From the NCBI GenBank assembly GCA_029747015.1, contig JAKOGI010000536.1:62001-126000 (forward strand): a DNA stretch of 64,000 nucleotides, written 5' to 3'. This DNA is from Carnegiea gigantea (Eukaryota; Streptophyta; Magnoliopsida; Caryophyllales; Cactaceae). The notes below the pieces were generated by a model that saw nothing but the letters and a program-made list of their open reading frames with translations, searched no databases and was not told the origin of the DNA. The position numbers and the translations under genes are program-made. Of the stretch, positions 23,010 through 35,640 are shown piece after piece (position 1 is the first letter of the stretch; every line of letters starts with the position of its first letter).

Positions 23010-23770
23010 ATGTGAGCCTAAATACCTATAGCTAGGTCATTGTAAACTTAATGGCATCTGAGTTAGAAGATCAATAGCCAAATCCTTGTGACCTTGGTGG
23101 CATGAGAACCTAAACATATTGAGCTAAATCCTTGTGAACTTAGTGGCATTTGAGCCTAAAAACCTATAGCCAGATCCTTATGAATTTGATGGCATTTGAG
23201 CCTGAAGACCTATAACCAGATCTCTATGAACTAGGTGGCAGTAAGAGTTTGAATGCTTGTAGCTAGATTTGTGTCAACTTGGCGGAGTGTAAGTTTGAAG
23301 ACCTATATCCAGATCCCAATGAACTTGGTGGCATAAGAGCCTAAAGACCTATAGCTAGATCTCTATGAACATGGTGGCGTATGAGCCTGAGGGCCTGCAA
23401 CTAGTTCCCTATGAACTTTATAGGGTAAGAGAGTTAAAGACTTGTAGCTAGATCGTGGTGGCGTAAGAACGTGACTAGCATTAGCCAAATTGTTATAAAC
23501 TTGTTGGCGTGTAAAACTAAAAACCTACAGCCAAATCCCTATAAACTTGGTGGCATATGAGCCAGAAGACCAGCAACTACATTCTTATGATGTTGGTGGC
23601 GTTAAAGCCTGAAGACCTATAGCCAGATCCCTACGAAATTAGTGGTGTTTAAGCATAAAAACCTGTAGCTAGATCACTGTGAACTTGGTGGTGTTTGAGC
23701 CTAACGACCTATAGCCAGATCTCTGTGAACTTATTGGCATGTGAGCTTAAGGACCTATAGCTAGATAACT
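23010..23770. repeat. tandem array 2a in level-2 3' UTR
   Basis: Units of about 45-48 bases with the core GAACTTGGTGGCATTTGAGC then CTGAAGACCTATAGCCAGATCC. Roughly 16 units. It ends in a unique tail (23765-23875) starting TAACTTGTCATTAATGAGATG. Confidence 0.78.
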
Positions 23771-23879
23771 AACTTGTCATTAATGAGATGTTGAAATGTC
23801 AAATCTTTATGTTTGACTTTTTGCCCCCTCTGATGGGAGCTTACTAAATGTTAAAATGTCCAAGCCGTTAAGGATCTGG

Positions 23880-24125
23880 CTAGATCCTAGACTAAGCCTC
23901 ACCTTGTCCTCCCCGACTGGATCCTAGCAGTAAGGTTAGCCCAACCCAGGAGACTGGACGACAGGCTTGATCCAGGTTTCTCAATCAAAATTGAGCCTAA
24001 TATCTGGTCCGGATATTATCGGGATTCTGAGCCTGTTTACTCAATTAGACAGATTAAATAAAATAAAATATGAAGCATAAAAAGTAGTAAGCTTTAATTG
24101 ATAGGGTGGCCAAATCATGCTGGTG
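23880..24125 (-). repeat. fragment of the level-2 LTR lying between arrays
   Basis: The block matches LTR bases 20885-21130 in the same orientation, including ACTGGATCCTAGCAGTAAGG versus CTTGGACCTTAGCAGTAAGG and GAGCCTGTTTACTCAATTAGA. It sits between two copies of the same array-plus-tail, so it arose inside the element and not by a separate insertion at random. Confidence 0.7.
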
Positions 24126-24129
24126 TGGA

Positions 24130-25010
24130 AGCTTGTGGAAGTGTAGCTAGATCCTTATGAACTTTTCGGCATGTGAACCTAAAGACGTGTAGCTAGATCT
24201 CTATGAACTTGGAGGCATTTGAGCTTGAAGGTGCATAGCTAAATCTTGGTGGCATAATAGGCTAAAGACTTGCAGCCAGATCTCTGTGAACTTGGTGGCA
24301 TCTAAACCTAAAGACGGGTAGCCAGATCCCTGTGAATTTGGTGACGTGTAAGCAAAAAGGCTTGTTTCTAGATCCTTGTGACCTTGATGGCAAGAGAGCC
24401 AAAAGATTCATAGCTATATTCCTCTAAAATTAGTGGTGTTTGAGCCTGAAAACCTGTAACAGATTCCTATGAACTTGGCTACATTTGAGCATGAAGACTT
24501 GTAGCTAGGTCTCTATGAACTTCATAGTGTGAGATCCTAAAGACCTGTGGCCATATCCATGTGAAGTTGGTAGCATGAGAGCCTACAGATATGCAGCCAA
24601 ATCCCTGTGAACTTGGTGGCCTCTGAGCCTGAAGACCTACAGCTACATCTATGTGAACTTTGTGGCGTAAGATCCTGAAGAATATAGCCAAATCTTGGTG
24701 GCCTTTGAGCCTAAATACCTATAGCCATATCCCTGTGAATTGTCGGCATATATCCATGAAGACCTATGGCCAGGTCCCTATGAACTTGGTGGCCTACGAG
24801 CGAGAGGACCTGCAGCTAAATCCTTGTGACCTTGGTGGCATGAAAGTCAGATTACTTATAACCAAATCTCTATGAACTTAGTGGCATTTAACCCGAAAAA
24901 CCTATAGCCAGATACTTATGAACTTGGTAGCATTTGAGCCTGACAACTTGTGACCAGATCTCTATGAACTTAGTAGTATGGAAGGTTGAAGACCTATAGC
25001 AAAATCCTTA
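24130..25010. repeat. tandem array 2b in level-2 3' UTR
   Basis: The same 45-48 base unit as array 2a, roughly 18-19 units. It is followed at 25010-25110 by the same tail as array 2a (CTTGTCATTGGTGAGATG, TTATGGGAGCTTGTTGAAT). Confidence 0.78.
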
Positions 25011-25110
25011 ACTTGTCATTGGTGAGATGTTAAGGTGTCAAATATCCGAGTTTTACTTTTCACCCTCTTATGGGAGCTTGTTGAATATTGAAATGTCCGA
25101 GATGTTGAGA

Positions 25111-26700
25111 TGTTCTTTTATGCTACGATGAACAGGATGAGATGTCCTGATCCTTGTTACCTAAAAATATGAGGTTGGTGTCCTTTTGTGTAAGTATGTG
25201 GGTGAATTACCCAAGGGTGATGATGCTTGTGTAAAGTCAGCCTTAAGGATGGAACCCCTACTTTGTTGATCCTGATTGATGTAAGGGTGAATGTATAAAT
25301 GGCTTTCATGACAATTGTAGATTCATGGGTTATAGGATTGTGAGCCTTTCTTGTGGGATTGGTGTCATGCATTAATGCGCACTTCTACGATCCAAGAGTT
25401 CCTAAGTGATCAAGGTAAAGCCTATGCTAGTAAATAGGCTAAAGACCAACATATAGATGCAGAAGCACTTCCTAGCTTAGTTGGGAATATGCATGTATGC
25501 TGGCTATACATACATGTGATGACTTAACCTCATATGCATACAGGTGGAGGTCTCGTACTAAGTTTGGGGTCCATTAGATAAGTCCCAATTAAGGTATAAG
25601 CAACTGATGGATTAGGCATAATTTTATTTTGCATCTTAAGCCACAACGTACCATAGGAGGAAGGGTAAAAATTTAAGTGATTATTGGGTTAGGCTAGGTG
25701 ACGAGGTATGTGTCACTCATGATAGAGAATCTTTCCTTTTATAAAAGGAGTAACCTTTAATTTTTCATTAAAGTGCTCCTTTTTCGAAGAAGCCCTCTAT
25801 TTTTGTTTGTTATAAAAAAGCCTTAGATGTTTAGGGATATGGCAAACGAAGATGCTTATTTTGCACTGCCTAGAGTAGCCCCTAGTTTAGTACAAAAAAT
25901 ATGGGTATTTCATTATCGAAAAACATTTACCATGATGGAAGCCCTAATTGTATAGGAAAATATAGGAAAGCCTACTATCTTGCATAATGGGTGGGTGCCC
26001 ACTTAGAAATGCTGAGAATGTAAAGTGAGTATCCACTCTTTATTTGAAGTCATGGTTGAGATGAAGAGTCCTGAGTTTTGGAATTGAGGTAAGATTAGAA
26101 GCTATGATGATTAAAAAGAAGTGGTAAAGTAGATGAATGGTTTGTCCAAGTTCTGGTTTGATGGGAGTAGGGAATAGAATGCTTCTTTGTTCTCAAAAAC
26201 CAAGATTTTATTCCCGCTCTCCTTTTGCCTGGCTTGCCTTTTCATATTTTTAAACCGGACACTCTTTTTTTATCTCTTTCTCTTTCTCTCTTTTTATGAC
26301 TGAAGAACTCAAATGAGATGTTTCTTCAAGAAAATAATGTTGCTAGTCGGGTCACAAAGAGGTTACCTATATATCCATTGTCGAATTAGGCCAGTCGCAG
26401 TTCGAGAATAAGCACATAAATCTTAAAGCAGGGATGCCTCCAGGATGACTTTTTAAGGTAGGCTCCCAGGTTAGGTTGCTAAAGGAAGGAAACTGAGATG
26501 AATGCTCAAATAACTCTTATGAAATCCCCAAGTGTGCATGGGTGATGAAGTTAGTGTGAATCGATAATTTCTTCCTTTCATTATTCTTCCTATTTTCAAG
26601 GTTTTTTTTCAGTATTCTCTTCTTTCTCTTTTGTCATTCTTCCTTTCTTTTTTAAATTTTTTTCTTTTTTTCCCCTTATTTTCTTTTTTTCCCCCTAGAT
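25111..26700. other. level-2 internal DNA without recognisable coding domain
   Basis: Where protease, RT and integrase would be expected in a complete Tat element I find no motif on either strand. A pyrimidine-rich stretch on the plus strand (about 26565-26700) means an A/G-rich minus strand. Confidence 0.55.
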
Positions 26701-27330
26701 GGGGTTGTTTGGTTTGAAGTCTCTTGTTTGATTGCCGATTTTGATGTCACTCCTGACACACTGCTACTGTCAGATGTAGTTATGAAAGAAATAGGCTTTT
26801 CGAAGGCTCAAAGGAGTTCCAAGTGGTAACTTATCAGGTTTAACAAAGTCATTAATGCATGTTGCCAAAGGAGGTCTCCTATCCTAGGCTTGTTCTTTAT
26901 AATCGCATAACCTATTATAAAGAAATTGTTATTCTTTCTCTTTTTAAAATTCCTAGTCTCTTTTTTTATTTTATTTCTGTCCCTCTCCTTTTGTATAGCT
27001 AACCTTGTGAGGTTTTCAAGATTGCCCTTCTTTTTTGTCCCTTTTCCTAGATTTGTCATTGGGTAAGAGCATCCTAGAAAAGAGTAAAGGCAATATGCAA
27101 TATGGAATCAGCAATTAAAGATATTTTACTAATAATTAAGGTTACGTTAAACTTGGATTAAGGATAGAAAAGGAAAGAAGTTGACTCAACATATGACTAT
27201 AAGCTAAGCATGACATGAGACTAAGACACATCATATCCTCTAAATTCAACTCAAGGTCTCTTTCGTGGGTAGTCTCAATTAAGGGATGCCAACTTGATCT
27301 GAACATGCTTTCTAGCTAATTCTTGAAGGT
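26701..27330 (-). pseudogene. lysine-rich reading frame downstream of gag knuckle
   Basis: The open frame 26808-27059 reads a very Lys/Arg/Asn-rich protein (for example KKETRNFKKRKNNN). The knuckle lies upstream in another frame. It may be the nucleocapsid tail of Gag or only A-rich DNA; I do not recognise it. Confidence 0.3.
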
Positions 27331-28140
27331 CCAACAATCCTCAGTATTATGGCCCCTTCCTCAATGTTGTTTGCAAAATTTGCTTGAGTCTCAGTTCTTA
27401 GACTTTCGTGTATTCTCACTCTCAGGTCTGATTGGCAGGAAGTGAAATTGGCCTTTAGAAAGAAGGCATTCTAATGCATGAGATATGCGGCTCCAATAAG
27501 GGTGTATTCAGTGTAGTTGTCTAGGGCATGCACCTCCTTACTTATGGAACTATTGTCTTTCTTATCCCTATTCTGGTAGTCGCCCTTCCAATTGGTAGTA
27601 GCTTCTATGGGTGTTCCTCTAGCTCGCTCTTCTTCCATAAGCATGCCAATATTTCTTAATGTTATGAAATTTTCAAATGGAATAAATCTAAGGTGTTACC
27701 AATACGTGGGTTGTCAGTTCCTAATAAACAACTTCACTTAGTTAGCCTATAAGGGTCGGTCCACCATATAGGTGTCCTTTGCCCTCCATCCAACAAGGAA
27801 GTCAGAAAATCCTTCCTTTTCCTTCTCCGTGATTAGTTCCAAATCCCTAAGTGTAATCGGGAGGTCCACATTGTATGAATACTAACGTAGGCATTCCTTA
27901 TAGAGAATATCCTAATTCATGACCATTCATGGGTCAACAGCATTGTACCACCTCATTACATCTTTGTCCAATGTCCAAGGAAAAATGATATGGAAGATAA
28001 CCTTATCAATGCCTTTTAAAATCATAGCACTGATAAAATTTCTCACATAACTATGAGCATTGTCAATCACATGAAATTTGAGATCTAGCATAGCGAACTT
28101 AGGGGAAGCTTCCCTTTTTTGGATTGACATAAATCCCACA
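27331..28140 (-). pseudogene. Tat-like gag of level-2 element
   Basis: The open frame 27927-28139 contains the start of the retrotransposon gag domain (FHVIDNAHSYVRNF, then DVMRWYNAVDP). Across a stop it continues with DLPITLRDLELITEKEKEGF and FLVGWRAK at 27750-27870, matching the second half of that domain. The CX2HX4HX4C knuckle follows at 27334-27375. At least one frameshift and several stops break it. Confidence 0.75.
27334..27375 (-). other. Tat-type gag knuckle with all four ligands
   Basis: Fourteen codons read C-KQ-H-(stop)GRG-H-NTED-C, that is C-x2-H-x4-H-x4-C with one internal TGA. GHNTEDC is the signature end of this motif in Tat-lineage Gag. Confidence 0.7.
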
Positions 28141-29911
28141 AAGTCAGTGAAACAATTATTAAGTATTGATATTTTTTAAATTTTCTCTATATGAAGTTGG
28201 ATTAGCTTATGGGAAATCCTTTTCCCCTTTTTCCTCTCTCTTCTTGTCAACTGTTCCATATTTCCCTTCTTTATTGTGAGGCTTCCCACCATCTTCTTTG
28301 GGATGTCCTTGATAAGGATTTGGAGTGTGGAGCCACCAATTTCATCTTATTTTTGGCTTTCAACCATCCCAGCCTGCATCCTTTCCAGCATTTTTATGAC
28401 TTAGGTCATTTCATTGTATCCTACCATCTGGATAGGTAAAGAATTGGAATTTGACTTTAACTTTGATCTCGTAGGTGGAGTTTCTTGAACTTCTTCTCAA
28501 GATAAGAGCCTCTCAGTTTATGGGCTTTCCAAATATACCTTCTTAGTCTTCCCTATCATGATTAATGAAGTGACAGCCAAGAGGAGTGGGATATTACAGA
28601 GGTGAATAATAGAAATTAGACATGAACGACATTGGCTATGGGCTTAAGGAAATGGTTAATATCTTACAGTCTAGTGGCAAAGAGATAATGGCTTGGTGGG
28701 CTTGAAGGTTTAGACTAAGCTAGAAGGGATGAGGTCAAGAAGTTAGATTTAGGTTACCAGTTTTAGATGAAATTGGGTCTTACCCTAGATTGGGTTCTAA
28801 GTTAGGTCTAACTCTATCTCAAATGAATTATGAGCCTAAGTATTACTAGGGTTTGGTTTACCTAGAATGAGCTAGTTTGAGCATATGGATGGATCGAGTT
28901 GGACTTATGCATTGATGTTGGACCTAGGGAATAGATGTGTAATGCATATACCATGGACTTATGCATGGATCAAGTATATTGGTCCTAACTAAACTTATTA
29001 TAAATAAGATACATGATTGGGTGCAATCTAGAATAGACTAGGGTTTTATGGGTCTAATACGCTACATTATAGATTTTGGGCCTAGGTGGACTCATGGATT
29101 ATGCATGATGAGAGCAAATAATACATGATTCTTTGGGCCCAAGTAATCGACAATCAATATGCTATGGCATCTTAATGACATTTAGGCATTTCTAATAGGT
29201 AATTAGATTTGCAAGCTCATGATTAAAACTGATCAGGTCTTGAACCAATGATGTTGACCATTACATTATGATGCATGCAAGGTCTAGAAACTAGAAAACT
29301 TTTATTGGTCCTTTCCTAGTGCAAGACCAAAACACTTAGATTTGACCTAATCTAAGAAGTCTAAAATCTAATGACACTCTTAACTAGGCCAGACTCACCT
29401 TTTCGTAACCTGGACCTTAAGATAACGATGACATTATGAACCCCAATGCATTAATATATTGGTCTTTGGGTATGAATTAGTTTCAGAAAGACCACTAAAG
29501 TTCTAAATATTCACAGAACCATGCATGCACATGAATTCTATACTAATCAAAAGTTTTAAGTTAAAAGTAGCTTAGATGAGGTTTAGAACAGTCCTCTCAT
29601 AGCCCAAACATCGTTTCGTAACCTGAACATCTTTCATGGGCTCCATGGCACGACTGAAACATTTTAGATGCTTTCTCATATCATGCGGATTAGGAAAGTA
29701 TGTCATAAGTGGGTGAAATAGTTATTTGCTCATTTGAAAGTCTACTAGACTCACCAAGTAACCAACTATTTTTGAGAGGGGTAGTAGTAGGCTTTAACCT
29801 ATAGATGTTGTTAATCTGATTTGCCAGCACATTTAATTCAACAATGCCCAATCCAAATATAACTAAAATAATTTCTTGTATTGGGTAAATCTCGCCCTCT
29901 TTTAAAAAAAA
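28141..29911 (-). other. leader of level-2 element
   Basis: About 1.77 kb between gag and the 5' LTR. 28209-28600 may be the broken N-terminal part of gag; the rest shows nothing I can name. No convincing PBS is seen next to the LTR end at 29912 (the minus strand there is T-rich, then AAAAGAGGG). Confidence 0.45.
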
Positions 29912-31672
29912 TGTCCCAATGGGGCCGACACTATAAGGGCCACAACCTAGAACCCCCAGGTATGGTTCTTCACAAATGGTTGGATATGCTTGCTAGGTGT
30001 GTGAATTGGATTTGATTTCCTTTTTTTTTTTGGTGAAATAGGCCACATTGCGACAAATTGTTGGCTTGACTGAATGAGTTGGATCTAGGCCCTAATTAAG
30101 GAACCTGGTTGGGCTCCTAGACCAGGCCAGTCCATTCCCCCTTGGATGGATCTTGACAGTAAGATCTCCTGGTAAGAGATCGGGCGACATGCCTAGTCCC
30201 TGTTCCTACGTTAGAACTGAGCCCAATGTTTGGTCCAAACAATATCACTATTGGGATCCTAAACCTATTTGCACAATTTAGAAAGATGAAATAAAAATAA
30301 GAGATGAAGAATAAAAAAGCGGTAAGCTTCGTTTAATAAAGTCGCCAGTAAGTTTTATGGAAAACTTACAAACCAAGTCTATTTTCTAAAATGAACCATC
30401 AACTAAAAGAGACACCAAAAGGGACAAAAAGGCTCATTTGAAATAGGTTGTCGAAAGGCCCTTGAGTAATTCCTAAAGTGGAAATCATCTAGCTACACTA
30501 CTAAGGATTTATATTTAGGGGCAAAGGTGTGATACTGGGATGGAATACATCATGATATCGCCCTCCATCACTGACGGACTCTAATAATCAAAGTATGAAA
30601 TTAAAATCTAATTACACTTAAAAGCTATAAGCATGTAGCATAGTAGTATCAACCAAACCATATGATAAAAATTGAAAGTGCAACGTCAGTCTAAAAACCC
30701 TCAAGGAAACAATCCAAATAGTCACAGCGATCGGGGACTAAGCTAATTAAAGATTACACCTTTGCTACTAAGTAAAACTAACCAGAAGAAAAAAGGAAAG
30801 GAAAAAGAGAAACATAGGTTTGAAAGTTTAGCTCCCTCAGGTTGCCAGCTAGAGTGACTTAGAGAACCTCGGGATCGAGAATATTGAGCCTTGATGTGTG
30901 CCTTAGAGCATTTTGAGGATAGATTGAAGAAGGGTTTGCTTAGGTTTTTTGAACCACTTCGTGTTCTCTTAGAGATTTTTGGTATTCTGGTGATGTCCTT
31001 TCCAATTTTTAGGGTGTTTTTTAGAGTGTTGCTCTAGGATTTCAGTGTGTTTAACCCCTAATGTAGCCCTGCCTCTTTTATAGCACTTCAAGCGACAATA
31101 CAAGTTAGCTCAGAGAAAAGAGACCTAATCCAACCCTCAATATGCTTAACCTAAACAGATGCCCCAATCTAAATGAAACTGTAATAGCTAAGACCCGTTT
31201 TAGATTTGGAGAAGGACATTGAGAACCCAAATGGGACCCTACTACGGGTACCCAGCCCAGTCCTTAGCCAGTTCAAGCTAGAACTTGATCGGGTTTTTTC
31301 TGTTCTAATAGTATGGGCTAGGTTAGACTGTACCCGTTGTAACTTTATTCAGCCATAACTTTCTCATGTGACCTCCATTTTAAGTGATTTGCTTTTTTTT
31401 AAAAGATTATCAAGTCTAGTTTCTAATGACACTGATTCCATAATTTTTAGATTATTTATAGAAGAAGATATAAGCAAAATATTAAAGAGGTGTCATTTTC
31501 AATGCACGTCTTAGTGATCAACTTATATCTTTTCTACTACTTATCAGATTTGGTGTATAATATGTCATTAGAAAACTTACTTAATGAAGAATGTTTATAT
31601 CTATACTCAACAATTTCATGCACCTTAGAGTGGGGTAAAAATGCAGAGTAAATCTCAGTTAGACACCAAACA
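29912..31672 (-). repeat. 5' LTR of level-2 element, part next to gag
   Basis: Plus-strand start TGTCCCAATGGGG matches the left LTR from 20690. The match runs to CTCAGTTAGACACCAAACA, where the level-3 LTR begins. The missing last 195 bases of the LTR are at 53510-53704. Confidence 0.8.
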
Positions 31673-34258
31673 TATAATGCCCCAAATATAAGTAAAATAA
31701 CTATTTGCGTTTCTTTCATCAGTTTCCCCAATTAGAAATGATAACCCAAATGATTAGGCATTACCGCCGTCCAACAAGAATAAGCCTTTACTTATACAGG
31801 ATAAACTTATGCACAATAATCAATGTTTACCATCAAAGGCATTCACTCCATCACAACCCATCAAATCATTTAGATAAATATAAAAATTGTTCTAACATCA
31901 AAACCATTCAAACATCTCAAGGATTACACCAAAATATAGAATTCTGATAAAATATACAGTCTTAAAACCAAAATATATCACAATATGGTGTTATAACATC
32001 TCAACGATAATACACCACTATTCCATATAGACTTCCCGGCTCACTCATCATCTTCAGTCGTCCTGCCCGACTGAGGGCGATTCACTGAACACTTTCCTAA
32101 AACAAAACATAAAAACATTTCGAATTGTGAGCCGAAGCTCAGAACATGTATTCCTGTACTGTTAAACATTCATGGAAAAAAAACTAATTGGGCCCGTATA
32201 GCAATTGATTTTTTTTAATTAAACACAGGGAATGGGATAAATATGAAACTGCATTGTCAATTATTATCTGATAGTGCACCCCTGGTAACTGTTACGAACT
32301 AAAGATAGGTGTACACCTGCCAAGCCGATCGGGACCTGGTCTAAAGCTGCACGGATAACTGAAGAGCTATGCCCTGTAACTGATAACTAATAGGGCCACG
32401 AATTATGTAATAAATCACTGATTAAACTGATTTATTGATATACTTACCAAAACATTATAATTTTGATAAATACGTACTGATTTCTAAAGATACAGACAAT
32501 GAACGTACCTGAAATTTTTAAATCTAAGCTCGCTGAGTAATATTATACACAAAAGTGGAAGGAATGATAGATTAGGCCTTGATTCTGTACAAAATTATCG
32601 TTGTAGGAATATACGGTTAGCAAAAATATTTATTTCATAGCAAATAATTTGGTAAAAGAAAAGTAAAAGCATAACAGAGACCTAGAAAGAATGACTCATA
32701 ATTTAATCATCTCACCTCTGATTGAGACTCAAAACTCCAATATAGAAAGCGTAGGAAATCCCAAAAATCTTTCATTTAGAACACCAAGCTTGATTCTCAC
32801 AATAGAATTCCCAAAATGAGGCTAGAGCGCAAGCATGTCAGTTTTGGTCCATTCTGTGCAGTTTTGGTAAAACGACCATAACTTTTTGTACATACCTCAA
32901 ATTAAGATGATTCAAAAGGCATTTGAAAGCTAACACACTGAACTATCTACCCACCAAAAATCACAATTTTACAAAGGGCTGATTATTACCAGTTTATTTA
33001 TGAACTCTGTCCTGTTTTCTTGAGATTTCCAGCCTTCATTGTTTTGGCTTTTCCCTCTCTTTTTTTTGCACAAATTCTCAGCTTAAACCATTCCTTAAAG
33101 GCATGTAAATAAGCTTTGTCCATCCTAACATCATACAAAATTACACACTCAAATTTACTTCATAATCGTACCCGATAAAGATCATTTTTCAATCCAATAC
33201 ACACATAAACCAAGCTTAAAGCTAGTTGAATCCAACCATACTTTACTTGCCAAAACCCTAGTTTATGGCCAACTTAGACTCACTCCATCTCATTCAAAAT
33301 CATCAAAAAGATCATCAAAAACTCCAACAAGTTAGAAGATGACCAAAACAAAGATAAAACAATCAAAATCCAAGACTTTAACATCATGCTTGCATGATTA
33401 AGAATTAACCCTAACCCTAGCATGATCCAACCTCAACTGCACCATGATCAACATCAAAATAACTCTTATTTCTTATCAAAAGAGCATGATCAAAGATCAC
33501 AAATATCAAAACAAGAATCAAAACTAAAATAAAAAGCAAAACCAACAAGATCAAGTTTCAAGATTACTCACTTTGATTGAAGATAAGTAGAGATGGAGGT
33601 GCTGTTTAGTGGTTTTGATGATGGAGGATAGTAGCTTGAGATACTAGGATGTTGGGGGGTCGAAAACCACCAGGGCTGGCCAGAAAATTGGTCAAAAACT
33701 GGTCAAAAACTGGCCAGAAAACTTAGACTCACTCCATAAAACTGCTGCCGTGCTGGCTGCCGTGAGGAGAGAGAAAAGAGAGAGAAATTGTGTGTTTTGG
33801 ATTGAGTTGTGTTTTTTTGACTAATCAGCTATCTTGGATGAGTTTTTAACTAGAGAATGACTATTTAGCTAACCATGGTTAAGCTTAATCATGGTAATTA
33901 GTTAGGTTAAGAAGCAAACATGATGGGCTTTAAATTGGGCCAAAAAAATTAGATTTAGGAATAAAATGCTTTGTAACGATAACGTTTTTATGAAACTCAA
34001 AATTAAATCTTTGAAACATTATAGAAAACAAAATGAATTACTTAGATTAAACTTGTTAGGGGCTACTATCAATTCTTCCAAAATTTTCGTTAATTAATTA
34101 AATAAACAAATAGAATCCGAATTGCCAAGTGAGGGCCCAAATAAAATTTTTCCCACCGGGGTGAATAATTGTGATTAATAAATAAGGGAAAAAAATCGTG
34201 AAAATGAGATAATTAAATAAATAAACATATTTAAATAATTTAGGGTTGGGCTCTTACA
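31673..34258 (-). repeat. 3' LTR of level-3 element
   Basis: On the minus strand it starts TGTAAGAGCCCAACCC at 34258 and ends GGGGCATTATA at 31673 (CA decayed to TA), 2586 bp. It matches 50954-53504 along its whole length. A local variation at about 33680-33740 adds repeated TCAAAAACTGG words absent from the other LTR. Confidence 0.92.
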
Positions 34259-34275
34259 GCCTTCCTCTCCTAAAG
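34259..34275 (-). other. polypurine tract of level-3 element
   Basis: Minus strand TTAGGAGAGGAAGGC abuts the LTR start and follows CGGAACTCTT, matching the plus-strand sister (CGAAACTCTTTAAGGGGGGAAAAC at 47183 onward). Confidence 0.75.
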
Positions 34276-34329
34276 AGTTCCGCTCTCGAAACTTATGACT
34301 TTATCATGTAATGTAAGATTACCTCAAAT

Positions 34330-34880
34330 AATTGTAGGTATTTGGGTTTCATTTCCTCTTCAGTCTCCTAAGTAGCTTCTTGGGAAGTATGATTTGACCA
34401 TAGCACTTTGACTAGACGTATCTGCTTGTTGCGCAACTGCTTAATCTTGCAATCTAGTATTTGGATTGGTTGCTCTTCATATACTAAATCCGCAGTGATT
34501 TTAATAGGTTCAAATACACTGGCATGGCTTGGATCTGGGGTATACTTTCGAAGCTGAGATATGTGAAACACGTTATATATGTGTTCTAGTTCTACCGGCA
34601 GATCTAGACGATAAGCTATAGGATTCAACTTTTCAATGATTTCATATGGTCCAATATATCTTGAACCCAATTTGCCACGTACCCCGAACCTCTTGATACC
34701 CTTAGTTGGCGATACTTTCAGAAAAACTTTATCCCCTACTTGAAACTCCAAAGGCCTCCTTCTCTTGTCCACATAACTCTTTTGTCGACTCTGGGCAACC
34801 TTAGTATGCTCTTGAATCCTTCTTATTATTTCCACGGTTTCTTGGATCATTTCAGGGCCTATAATCAATGCCTCATCCAA
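34330..34880 (-). pseudogene. integrase C-terminal domain with chromodomain-like tail
   Basis: It reads the GPY/F module (RYIGPYEIIEKLNPIAYRL), then FHISQLRKY, and a chromodomain-like segment (VYEEQPIQILD ... VKVLWSNH) with the expected truncated aromatic set of Tekay-type elements. In active chromoviruses this tail is thought to direct integration to heterochromatin. The frame stops right after HTSQEAT at 34368, where intact copies continue with W and an acidic run; that end is visible past the stop. Confidence 0.85.
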
Positions 34881-35043
34881 ATCACTCTAGCACAGTGGGA
34901 TTCTATATTTTCTCCTATATAAAGCCTCAAACGGGGTCATTTGATGGTGGATTGATAGCTATTATTATAAGAAAACTCCACCAAAGGTAAATCATCTTCC
35001 CATTTCCTTCGAAACTCCAATACACAAGCTCTTAACATGTCCT

Positions 35044-35640
35044 CTAGAATTTGATGTCCTCTAAAATTTGATTTACTCTTTCAGTTTGCCCATCTGTCTT
35101 AGGGTGATCAGAGCTGCTGAAGTTCAATTTGGTCTCAAAGGCCTTTTGAAGTGGTTGCCAAAAATGGGCTTCGAATCTTTGATCCCTATCTGATACTATA
35201 TCTAAGGGGATTCCCTGTGATTGGACTATCTCTTTAACATACAACTGAGCTAGTTTTTCAACTCCCCAAGTATCTTTGATTGGCAGAAAATGGGCCGACT
35301 TGATAAGCTGATCGACTATAACCCAGATAGCATTCTTCTTTGAGGCAGAAAGGGGTGAACCCATAACAAAGTCCATTGAGATCAAATCCCACTTCCAGGT
35401 GGGAATTTCTAGGGGTGGCAATTCACCCACAGGACGTTGATGCTCTGCTTTAACTTTTTTACAGGTCAGACACATGTCTACATATTCTACAACCTCCTTT
35501 TTCATATTATTCCACTAGAAGTATTGCCTTAAATCTTTGTACATCTTGGTGCCTCCTGGATGCACCGAGTAGCGAGTACTGTGAGCCTCCTCTAGGATCT
35601 GTTTCCATAATTTCTCATTTCAGGGCACACATAGGCAATT
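35044..35640 (-). pseudogene. integrase core of level-3 element
   Basis: 35044-35505 contains the end of the HHCC zinc motif (C-LT-C), SMDFV, IVSDRDQRF and QTERVNQILED, that is the catalytic D, D and E residues. The zinc-motif histidines (HSTRYSVHPGGTK) lie upstream at about 35560-35610, separated by one in-frame stop. A gap of broken frame (34880-35044) separates it from the C-terminal domain. It would catalyse insertion of the cDNA. Confidence 0.87.

Larger units (their letters stand above)
20690..31672 (-). mobile_element. Tat-like LTR element, nest level 2 (main part), minus strand
   Basis: Orientation is minus because the polypurine tract adjoins the left LTR (minus strand AAACTGGGGGCTAAT then TGTAGACGCC), gag is on the minus strand at the right, and tandem arrays lie between gag and that LTR. 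The right LTR is split by the level-3 insertion (29912-31672 and 53510-53704), with duplicated AAACA at the join. Only gag text is visible; the 2 kb between gag and the arrays has no RT or integrase, so the copy is non-autonomous or deleted. No clear target duplication (GAGTA left, CCAAG right). Confidence 0.78.

Noticed and set aside
22620..25010. Tandem arrays considered as CRISPR-like repeats
   Set aside because: Units are contiguous and variable with no unique spacers, and the context is a plant retrotransposon 3' UTR.
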